This document shows, piece after piece, positions 45,431-54,500 of a stretch of DNA of 64,000 bases. The notes beneath the pieces are model-generated. The model was not told where the DNA came from and did no database searches. It saw nothing but the letters and a program-made list of their open reading frames with translations. Each line of letters begins with the position of its first letter. Position 1 is the stretch's first letter. The DNA is from Acidobacteriota bacterium (lineage in GTDB: Bacteria; Acidobacteriota; Blastocatellia; RBC074), in the NCBI GenBank assembly GCA_018268995.1, contig JAFDVL010000030.1, positions 73,356-137,355 of the forward strand. The letters are read 5' to 3'. A program made the translations under genes and the position numbers.

Positions 45431-46942
45431 ATGGACAAAATCTTATTAGCGTGGATGGGATCAGCAGACTTGCGAGCGGCTGAAAGTGCAGCAGGGGCAG
45501 GTCTAGGCCCAATTTGTGCGGCAATCAAAACACGCACGTACGACCAGATCGAACTGCTCTCAAATTATCCTAAAGAGAAAAGTCAGAATTTTATAAATTG
45601 GTTGGAAACACAGACAGCCACTCCGATTTCGTGGTACCCGATCAACCTCACATCACCAACAAATTTTGGGGAAATCTATGAAGCTGTCGTGCGCTTGATC
45701 CAAAATCTTCATCGTCAGGCTGGGGCCAATGTCAGGTTTACGTTTCACCTCAGTCCGGGAACTCCAGCGATGAGCGCAGTCTGGATAATCCTGGCCAAAA
45801 CGCGATTCCCGGCTGAACTTCTCGAATCTTCTCCTGAAGCAGGGGTGCGAACCGCCGCTGTTCCATTCGACATTTCTGCCGAGTATATCCCTGAGTTATT
45901 GCGCCGACCAGATAATGAGTTGCAACGATTGAGCGCAGGAGCCGCACCCGAAACAGCAGCATTTGCCGACATCATTCATCAAAGCAAAGAGATGAAGAAA
46001 ATTCTTGCTTTGGCGCGCAAGGTGGCTATCCGCAAAGTTCCGGTGTTAATTGAAGGTGAATCCGGCACGGGCAAAGAACTACTCGCCAGAGCTATCCACA
46101 ATGCTAGTCTGCGCCAACATAAGCCATTCATCCCCGTCAATTGTGGCGCGATACCACACGATCTGATTGAGTCAGAGCTTTTTGGGCATCGGAAGGGATC
46201 ATTTACCGGAGCGACGGAAACACGACAAGGGCATTTCGTAAAAGCGAATGGCGGCACGATTTTTCTGGATGAAGTTGGCGAGCTCCCCCTGCCAGCACAA
46301 GTTAAATTGTTGCGGGTCATTCAAGAACAGGAGGTCACACCGCTTGGTGCCAGCAAGCCGGAAAAGATTGATGTGCGTATCCTGAGCGCTACCAATCGCA
46401 CCCTCATACAGGAAGTTGCACAGAAAACTTTTCGGGAAGATTTGTTCTACCGTCTGGCCGTGTTTGTTTTACGACTGCCGCCGCTGCGAGAACGCCAGGG
46501 CGACATTGGCCTCTTGCTGGATAAAATGCTCGACAAGTTGAATCAGGAAAGTGCTGAAGAACTTGGGTTGGAACAGAAGAAACTGTCGCCGGGAGCCAGG
46601 AACCTCTTACTCAATCATTCCTGGCCCGGCAATATTCGAGAGTTACAGAACACGCTAGTACGGGCAGCAGTAATTGCTAGCGGCTCCAAAATCACGGAAG
46701 CAGAAATGCAAAGTGCGATGCTTCCTGTTCCAATTGCCCCGACAGAACAAATCTTGCATCAACCGCTGGGAGGAAAATTTGATTTGCAAAAAGTCATAGC
46801 AGAAGTCGCCACGCACTACCTACGACGCGCGATGTCAGAAGCGCATAACAATAAAACCGAAGCCACCAAACTCGTAGGGCTTCCCAGCTATCAAACGCTG
46901 ACCAATTGGCTCAAGAAGTACGGACTTGAAAAAGAAGGGTAA
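45431..46942 (+). CDS. RtcR-like sigma54-dependent activator with CARF-like sensor
   Basis: 503 residues. Residues 1-150 resemble the CARF-type sensor of Rtc[19 protein letters not shown], and near 106 [20 protein letters not shown], where RtcR has ITTGTHVAQ. The central AAA+ domain has Walker A GESGTGKE (about 208), the sigma54-contact loop KGSFTGATE (GAFTGA with Ser) near 256, and Walker [13 protein letters not shown] near 275. A Fis-type HTH ends the protein ([20 protein letters not shown]). Activators of this kind are held off by the sensor until a ligand binds. Its divergent neighbour has a sigma54 promoter. The stop is 10 bp from the convergent brxL stop. Confidence 0.9.
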   Translation: MDKILLAWMGSADLRAAESAAGAGLGPICAAIKTRTYDQIELLSNYPKEKSQNFINWLETQTATPISWYPINLTSPTNFGEIYEAVVRLIQNLHRQAGANVRFTFHLSPGTPAMSAVWIILAKTRFPAELLESSPEAGVRTAAVPFDISAEYIPELLRRPDNELQRLSAGAAPETAAFADIIHQSKEMKKILALARKVAIRKVPVLIEGESGTGKELLARAIHNASLRQHKPFIPVNCGAIPHDLIESELFGHRKGSFTGATETRQGHFVKANGGTIFLDEVGELPLPAQVKLLRVIQEQEVTPLGASKPEKIDVRILSATNRTLIQEVAQKTFREDLFYRLAVFVLRLPPLRERQGDIGLLLDKMLDKLNQESAEELGLEQKKLSPGARNLLLNHSWPGNIRELQNTLVRAAVIASGSKITEAEMQSAMLPVPIAPTEQILHQPLGGKFDLQKVIAEVATHYLRRAMSEAHNNKTEATKLVGLPSYQTLTNWLKKYGLEKEG

Positions 46943-46952
46943 CCCTCACAAC

Positions 46953-49004
46953 TCAGTTTCCGTTAGTCGGCACCTGAAAGATGTCTACCTTCGTTTCCAT
47001 ACACTTGCGCAAGCTGAGATCAAACATGCCAATATCGAAATAGCCATTTGGCTTTTGGTAAAAATCCAAGCCGCGCCCAATTTTGATGACCCATCCGTTA
47101 TTCAAGCGTATTTCGCGGTCGTGCAGGTTCGGATTGACCTGCACCGCAAAGGTAACATCAAATTCCAGCAAGCTCTGCTGAATTTCATCCAGTTTCTCCT
47201 GGATTGAAACTGTATCCGGGTCAGCATCAAATTTAGTGACCAGCGTAATCCGTTTGAAGGTTCCTGCTTTGACGAAGAGTTCACAGAGGCGGGTAAAATT
47301 TTGAATCTGATGAGTCAGGCGGATATAGGTATCCTCAACGATCACCTCACTGGCACCGCGTAAATATGGCCCGATGATGGATTCATAGCTGTACCCCGTA
47401 GCGTCATACGTGATCGTAAAATGCTGCTCTTTCAATTCCGGTTCAGCAGTTTCCGTCACAGTCTCTGCTGGCTTAATCTCATTCTCTGACTTTATCTCTG
47501 CATTTTTTGATGTTGTCCGTTGGTATTTGCGGACTGGTGATTGTGTGGCAGGCGCATCTTTAGATTCTGGGCAATAAACAACGACTTCGGCACCGGCCTT
47601 ATTGAAATACGACAAGTGAATCTTGGCGTACTCCTCGTCGGGTTTGCGTTTGTTCAATTGCTCTTTTACGCGACGGCGACATTCCACAGCGTAAGCAACA
47701 TACTCATCAAACTCCTCATCGCTTGGGCTATTCGCTGGGTGTAGGATTTTCAGCAACGCACAAACCGTTTTCTTAATGCCTTTTTCGTCGCGCCCCTCAA
47801 CCGCTTTGCCGAGCCGAATACGCTTGTTGACCTCTTCGTAGCGGTTCGTATGCGCGAACATATAGTGAAAGGCTTCGGCCAGGTAATCGGTAATAAAGCC
47901 GAAATTGTTGGTCAAAAATTCGCTGCTGTTTTTGGGCATTTCCCAGCCTGGCAAATAGCAGGCGAAACGGTCTATCACCGCCAAATCAAACTCTGGTGGC
48001 ATCGGCTGAAATAGATCGTGAACGGGCGAATGCACGATTTGTTGGACAGACAGATCAATGTTGCCGACGAAGGCCAAGCTCGCATTCGCAATGACTTCTG
48101 TCCCGCGCGAAAAACGGCCATTCGCCATGTAATCTTTCATGATCTGAATTGTGTCCTGGTCGCGCACTTTGATGCCAGCGACTTCGTCAAAGGCGACCGT
48201 ATCCCAAAAGCCGACCAATCCTACTTTGCCACGAGCGTTGTTATAAAACAGCGTGGCTTTGGTCGCTTGTCCGCCGCTCACTAAAGTTGAATATGGCGAG
48301 AATTCGCTGAAGAAATACGACTTGCCTGTGCTGCGTGGGCCTAATTCGATGAAGTTGAAATTTGATTCGACCAGTGGTGCTAAGCGAGCGACGAAATGAA
48401 GCTTCAGGCGTGTAGTCAATTTGCTTGGCTCTAAGCCAACCGAGCGCATGATCAGATCGAGCCATTCATCGCGTGTGAATTCATTGCGGCCCTGTCCGTA
48501 TTGCGCAAAATCAAAGCGGCTGATTTGAATGGGACGTAACTCTTCGATGTAGAAGGCATAGTCATCATCCTCAACATCATTGTGAACGACGGTTACTTCC
48601 GCCCAGATGCCGCCTTCCAACAAACGATCATTGTCCTTGTAATACTTTTGCCCGATGGCGATGCGGTTAGAATTGAAGTTTTCCAGCGCAGCCCAATGCC
48701 GTTTTTCTTTTTCGACGTAACGCACATGCACTTTATCAATGAATCGGTGTTTGCCCTTGGTCGCCACTTTCGACTGGGCAGCATTGGCTTCATCAGGGCG
48801 CACATAATTTTCCTGCAAAGTGGCTAACACGGCTTCCATTCCAGCATCAATTTCGGCGGGTTCGTTACTGGCGCAGTATTTCGCTAGCAAGAACTCCAAC
48901 ACAAAGGTTGGCACATTCGTCCCTTTTTTGATGCGGTGCAGCAAGTCCTTGCGCACGACTTTTCCATCAAATACGTGATTGAGTTTTTGATCTAATGCGT
49001 CCAT
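46953..49004 (-). CDS. brxL: BREX BrxL-type AAA+ protein with MITD1-like C-terminal domain
   Basis: 683 residues. The N-terminus MDALDQKLNHVFDGKVVRKD is the BrxL hallmark. The AAA+ core has Walker A LGPRSTGKSYF (about 221) and Walker B DTVAFDEVAGI (about 271). After a charged linker (about 500-540), the C-terminus is not the Lon-type protease described for BrxL but a MITD1-like phospholipase-D-fold domain: LHDREIRLNNGWVIKIGRGL, then DF and LRKCMETKVDIF. BrxL forms DNA-loading rings needed for phage restriction. The start follows the pglZ stop by three bases. Last gene of the BREX operon. Confidence 0.88.
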   Translation of the reverse strand: MDALDQKLNHVFDGKVVRKDLLHRIKKGTNVPTFVLEFLLAKYCASNEPAEIDAGMEAVLATLQENYVRPDEANAAQSKVATKGKHRFIDKVHVRYVEKEKRHWAALENFNSNRIAIGQKYYKDNDRLLEGGIWAEVTVVHNDVEDDDYAFYIEELRPIQISRFDFAQYGQGRNEFTRDEWLDLIMRSVGLEPSKLTTRLKLHFVARLAPLVESNFNFIELGPRSTGKSYFFSEFSPYSTLVSGGQATKATLFYNNARGKVGLVGFWDTVAFDEVAGIKVRDQDTIQIMKDYMANGRFSRGTEVIANASLAFVGNIDLSVQQIVHSPVHDLFQPMPPEFDLAVIDRFACYLPGWEMPKNSSEFLTNNFGFITDYLAEAFHYMFAHTNRYEEVNKRIRLGKAVEGRDEKGIKKTVCALLKILHPANSPSDEEFDEYVAYAVECRRRVKEQLNKRKPDEEYAKIHLSYFNKAGAEVVVYCPESKDAPATQSPVRKYQRTTSKNAEIKSENEIKPAETVTETAEPELKEQHFTITYDATGYSYESIIGPYLRGASEVIVEDTYIRLTHQIQNFTRLCELFVKAGTFKRITLVTKFDADPDTVSIQEKLDEIQQSLLEFDVTFAVQVNPNLHDREIRLNNGWVIKIGRGLDFYQKPNGYFDIGMFDLSLRKCMETKVDIFQVPTNGN

Positions 49005-49007
49005 GAA

Positions 49008-51530
49008 TTACACCGTGTAATCAGTTTCTAAATTGAGGCTGCTGTATGCAGCCATCGTTTTGGGGTTCAATGCTTTGACAATGACTTTACTGTCATTATC
49101 TGCGTGCATGCGCAACACCACTTGAACCGATTGATTGGGTTTGATCGTAATCGTTCCCGTTGCTGCATTCACTTCGCCGCCTGGTCGAGGCTCGCCAACG
49201 ACGTCTCCTTTTTCGTTTTGCGCTTCTAACAGGACTTCTAATTCCTGTGCAAAGAGATCGTCGGTATAAACAGTTATGTCAATAACAGGCAGGCGCGTCG
49301 TGATGCGCTTGGCTCCATTCTTGTAATTCATCTCGACTTTGAATTTCTGCTTGTCGGTTGCCGCAGCTTCCAACCGCATAACCAACACAGGGACGACCGC
49401 TTCCGCCAACGATGCGCCGCCGTGAAAATAGAGATGTCCGTCCCGATACGGGGCGTAACTTCGCGGCACGGCACATTTGGCAAACGTGCCACGAATGCCC
49501 AGCCGATCTGCGACAATGACGGTGCTGTGATTGTCGCTGTCACCTGTGCCTAACAACATGCGGTCGTGTGCGTTAATCAGCCAATTTCCTTGCGGCTTTT
49601 GGCAAACGTCTCCTGCTTCGGCGTGGGTGTTGAGGAAGAATCCGTGATCCGTAACGATGACGGCTTCGTGAAAGCCTAGTCCACGCAGCTTATGCAGTGC
49701 GGCACGAATCATATTCAAGGTGCTGGGAATTAGCCCTAGCGTGGTTTCCGGGTTATTTTCCAACTGGCTGTCAATTTCGGTGCTACGCAACACAAACAGG
49801 GTAACTGTTGGGGCAATCCTGGGTCTGCCTCTCACAAAATCGTTGAGCGTCATTTCCGCGAACATATCTCCAAACCGTTTGCGCAACACATCCATTCGCT
49901 GCGTGACATTAGTAACGGGCTGCCCTGCCAATTTCGGCACCAGCGATTCCTTCTCATATTCCAATGTCAGATCAGCTTTGGCTCCCGGCAACAGGCTCGC
50001 CATTCCCACCGGCGTGATCGTAGGCAATTGGGCAAAGGCTGCGTGTAATTCCACCGCGCCATCGTCTTCCAGCAATTTTTCTAATGCCACGCCCAACTCG
50101 TAACGCAGCGCGTCCACCATAAAATAGGCAACGCGCTTCCCGCGATCTTTCAATCGCTCACCGACAAAGCGATCAAATACGTCGCCATTCACCAGCCTTC
50201 CTTCCGGGGGCCAGCCCTGTGTTTCCAGGTGCCTCACGAAAGCGGTTTGCACCTTCTGAATCAGCCGACGATAGGCTTTACGAGCTTGGTTTACGACTTC
50301 GGTCATCAACTCGTAAGGGTCGTGAAAGTCGCCTACTGATTGCTCAAATTCGCGCTGCAACTGATCCACTTCGCGCAGACTGCTGACATAAAAATCAATC
50401 AAGGATGTTTGTGTGCGCTGATGTTCGGGCAATTGGTTATCGTGTACATCACAGGCTTCGATCAATTTCAGTGCGGCTTGGATTAATTCCCATTGTTCCT
50501 GGCTTTCGCCTTTGCTTAACCAGACGGAGCGTTTGTGGCGGCTTAGGTATTGGCGCGGCACATCTAAATCATTCTTGCTCAAGCCCTCAATCGCACGGCG
50601 CAGGAAGGTGCGCTCTTCAAAGTAAAATGTATCGCGCTCGCCCAGGTCTTCGATGGTGCGGCATTGGTTTGGTAGATCAAATTCTTTCTCGATGCGCTCG
50701 GCTTCTTCGATGTATTTCGCACGATAACGCACGTCACTGCGCAACCGATCACAGACATCATTGATGAGCGTTTTTGCTTCCCGCTTGGCACACGGAACCG
50801 TCGCCAACGATGGGGGTAACTCGCCCGGCAAATCGAAGACGAATTCACTGAACAACAAAAAGCGCCACAACTCTTCGGCAATCGGCGACCAGGTTTTGCC
50901 GCGTGTTTTCAGTTCCAGCCCGATGGTGGCCTTCAGCAAATCACGCGCTTCTTTGCTCCATCCTTCTTGTTCTTTCAGGGCGTTGCTCTGCGTTTCGGTC
51001 GGCGCAAGCAATGCGATCAAAATATCGTAGGCAGATTCTGCCTTGAGCGTAGCGCGCAACAATGGCCAGTTTTGACCGCCGCCAATCGCGTCAATTACGT
51101 CGAACGATGGCGCAGGATTTTCAGCAAAGATTTTCCGAATCTCGGTCGCGTAATCCGGCTTGGCTTTTAGGCAGAGGGTGAGATATTCGTCGCCGTCATC
51201 GTCCAGGCGGGGAAAGACCGAGCCACACGCTTCGTACAACGTGAACGGATCGTGCTGTCGTTGTGGATCGTTGGCTGGTCGTTTCGCCGGAACGTAGACA
51301 ATCATCCCTTCCAGCTTGGTGTTTGGCTCGCCGAGTTTTCGTAAGGTATCGAGCGCGGTGGTGCGGCTTTCGATGCTGCTTTCGCTGGCGTCAATGACGA
51401 TGCGGGTGTCGGTTTTGAGGCCGTGACATAGTTCTCGATAACGCCGCTCAGGATCGTACACGACCAGCACAGAGGTTTGTTTTAAGCGCGCAAGGAAAAT
51501 TTCAGTTTGAATGTATTCTGCAATTTTCAT
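49008..51530 (-). CDS. pglZ: BREX PglZ, alkaline-phosphatase superfamily protein
   Basis: 840 residues. A helical N-terminal half (1-440) precedes the PglZ domain: VAYFMVDALRYELG near 473 (metal-binding Asp), ITPVGMASLLPGAKADL (nucleophile Thr region), VIVTDHGFFLNTHAE near 627 (Asp, His) and LYFHGGASLAEAVVPVLVMR near the end (His). These are the conserved blocks of the alkaline-phosphatase fold. A C-terminal beta domain follows. PglZ is essential in BREX and is thought to act with PglX. The gene starts 15 bp after the pglX stop and ends three bases before brxL. Confidence 0.92.
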   Translation of the reverse strand: MKIAEYIQTEIFLARLKQTSVLVVYDPERRYRELCHGLKTDTRIVIDASESSIESRTTALDTLRKLGEPNTKLEGMIVYVPAKRPANDPQRQHDPFTLYEACGSVFPRLDDDGDEYLTLCLKAKPDYATEIRKIFAENPAPSFDVIDAIGGGQNWPLLRATLKAESAYDILIALLAPTETQSNALKEQEGWSKEARDLLKATIGLELKTRGKTWSPIAEELWRFLLFSEFVFDLPGELPPSLATVPCAKREAKTLINDVCDRLRSDVRYRAKYIEEAERIEKEFDLPNQCRTIEDLGERDTFYFEERTFLRRAIEGLSKNDLDVPRQYLSRHKRSVWLSKGESQEQWELIQAALKLIEACDVHDNQLPEHQRTQTSLIDFYVSSLREVDQLQREFEQSVGDFHDPYELMTEVVNQARKAYRRLIQKVQTAFVRHLETQGWPPEGRLVNGDVFDRFVGERLKDRGKRVAYFMVDALRYELGVALEKLLEDDGAVELHAAFAQLPTITPVGMASLLPGAKADLTLEYEKESLVPKLAGQPVTNVTQRMDVLRKRFGDMFAEMTLNDFVRGRPRIAPTVTLFVLRSTEIDSQLENNPETTLGLIPSTLNMIRAALHKLRGLGFHEAVIVTDHGFFLNTHAEAGDVCQKPQGNWLINAHDRMLLGTGDSDNHSTVIVADRLGIRGTFAKCAVPRSYAPYRDGHLYFHGGASLAEAVVPVLVMRLEAAATDKQKFKVEMNYKNGAKRITTRLPVIDITVYTDDLFAQELEVLLEAQNEKGDVVGEPRPGGEVNAATGTITIKPNQSVQVVLRMHADNDSKVIVKALNPKTMAAYSSLNLETDYTV

Positions 51531-51545
51531 GGTGATTACATCTGG

Positions 51546-54500
51546 TTACGCCGACGTTGGCACGCCACGCCGTCGCGCAACTTCGTTGGTGATTTCTTCT
51601 TCAATGCTGATTCGTTTGCGCCACTCATCACTTGGATGCTGTACCCAGAAGAATTTGCGCAAGCCCTGGGTTTCGGCCATCGTCACGTCTTTGGTGCATT
51701 TCTCGACGACGCGCTCTGGCCACAGCGCCAATGCCAAGGCCAAATCATCGTGGTCACCGCGTTCGAGTTCGGCCCAGACTTCGGCGAAGGATTTTGCGCG
51801 TCCACTTAGTGCAGCTTCTAACATCGTGCCAACTTCGCCGCAGCCTTTGTTCACGATTTCCTTGATGAATTTTTCGCGGGCGGCTTTGGTCTTTTTCGGC
51901 GGCAGCTTGACGTTCAGCCGCTGCGCCAGCACGGGTGATTCCCAAACGACTTCGGCCATGCGTGTGGGGTAAAGCAAGAGCGTCAACTCACGATCATCAA
52001 AAGCACCTGCCGCCAGTTGATCGCCGATGTCGGTGGCACTGATGGTGTTGCCTTGCGCAAATTCCGCCAGCAATTGGCGGACGCGATCTCGTGCGGTGGA
52101 TCGTTGCCGTTCGATTTGTGTTTTGATTTCCTGCTGGGGTGATTGCAACGCACGCCAGCCGCTCACGTCTTCCACCCAGAACAAATCTTCCAGGTCGTGC
52201 GCGATAGCCAGGCTGCGGTCTTTGGTGCATTTGGGGACGATGCGCGCAGGCCAGATCGTCATCGCCAGATGCGCCCAATCGTAATCGCCTTTTTCCAAGG
52301 TGCCCCAAGTCTCTTTCAGCGTCTTCTGCCATTTGGGCAGGCGGAAGAGTGACCAGAGCGGCGCGGCGGTGATTTGCACGCCGTCGTTCAGGTTCGGACG
52401 CCACGGCAGTTGCGCCAGCCGCAACAATTCATCGCGCAGTTCCTGCAACTCCAACTCGAAATCCTGCAACCGCTCGAATTCCTTATCTTCGTCGCGGCTG
52501 CGGTTCGCGCCCTTCGCGCGAAGCCCATTGACCAGCGGCGTGATTTCATTTTTCAGCTTCGGTTCGATGAAGTTGTTGACGCAACTGTACAGCGTCTGAT
52601 CGTTCAGTCGGTGGTAATAAAGCCAGAGCGTGTAGCCGCCCGATTTGGTAGATAGCGGCCAATAGATCGGCGCTTGGCGGCGGCTCTTGGAATAGCGTTG
52701 CAGGTGGTCGGCGAAAAAGCCCGCCGATTTGCGGAAGTAATCGCGCAGCGTTTTGACGCCGAGGATTTCGCAGGCTTCCTGTTCGATGGCGTCAAAACGG
52801 TCTTGCCAAATCACTTGCAAGGCTTCGCGGATGCGCCGCTCAATGTCTTCGGCGTGGCCTTTGTCGTCCACCAGAATGCCAGGCCAGGAAATGCGCAGCG
52901 GGTAGTTGGAAGGAACATCGGATGGTGCGGCGGGCAGCCCTTGCTCGTTTTGCAGCATGCCGGGCGGACAGCGGGGCAACGGCGCAAAAGGATCGGACAG
53001 GTCGGGCGCACGTTTTTCGCCTGTGGCAAAGCAGATGTCCCACCGACCAAAGGCGCAGCCTAATACGTGTGACACTGTTAATTCTCTCTGCCCGCGTTCT
53101 GACTTGTTAAGGACAAGCTCAGCGCTTTCGTCATCATCCCCTTCTTCATCCTCTTCCTCGGCCTCGCTCAAGTTCATTCTTGCTACCAAGGCCTCTTCTA
53201 ATTCGTGATGCAGTTCGAGGGCTTCGGCATGATCTAATCCAAAGCAAGATTCGATCTGAGATTCAAAATCAATACCAAGCAAGCTCGCCCAATCAAGACT
53301 AACCGCATTATTTTGATCTTCAAGGGAAATACTGAATGGTTTGACGTACTCGAAAAATGGTTCGTGTCCTTGATACTCATTGCGACGTTGTTCAGATTCC
53401 TTTCTAACAAAATCATCCAGTCGGGTAGAAAGATGTTGGGTGATTTCTGGCCAAGGGAATAGTTTTACTTTTCCTTCAAGAAAATTTGGGCGTGTGAACC
53501 AATCACCGTAAAACCGCATAAATGCGGAAGCGGTACGTGATGCGCTAATGGCAAGTGATACGAATTGATTTCCATCATTCGGAAACGCCATCGGGCGGCT
53601 ACCTGTCGGAATACATCCTTGAGGAATTGCATAAGGAATAAAACGAGCAGCACGGCGTGTCCAACTCATTCCAGGTCTAAAATAAAAATCTTCTGCCTGT
53701 ATTAGCCGGGAAGGAGAGCCATATTTGGTAACATACTGCCGAAGCTCTCTTCCATTTCTCGACCAATTTAAGGCAACAAGTAGAGGTGAGAACCAAGGTT
53801 GAGAGGAACCACTTAACACCAATGGAACCCATTTTGAAAGTTCTCGCCTTTCGGCTGATTCCTTGTGGGAAATCCCCGGCGTGAATGCTGCTTGTGGAAT
53901 TTCCCATAAGGCTCGAACGAACCGAAAGTTATCTCCTGTTCTAAGCCCTTTGCGAACTTGTGCTGCGTTGGGTTCAAAACTTGGCCACTTTGATAGTTTG
54001 CGTAAAGTCTCTGATTTTGCCCAATAAACGAAGGGGGCATCTGGCAACGAAGCGAACTGCTTATAACCAGCCCAATAAACGATTTTCTCCTGATTGCTAC
54101 CTGCTTGAATACTCTCAATTGCCTTGGCAAGCCAAGGCTGCTTATCTCGTTGTACTAGGAGTCGCAGGAAAGGAGAGGTAGTGTTTAGGCTGTCAGAGGA
54201 CTGGCTACGTTGCAGCACATAAGCAGCAGCTTCAACAGTTGCATTGTCCATGACCCCACCACCAAAATCAGAAAAGCACAATAATCGAGCTTCTTTGTTA
54301 AGTACCTTCTGTCGCCAGTCCGTGAAAGATGTAATAAAGAAACCTGTTCTGCTAGTGATTGCACCTAGTACGCCAGATGATACAAGCCGATGCAGAAAGC
54401 CTTCTACGAAAGAAGCAAAGATGTCATTAGCGGAATTAGGATAGGCCGCATTAGCTTGGGCTTTCCAAGCCTTACTAAATGCTCCAAACGGAGGATTCAT

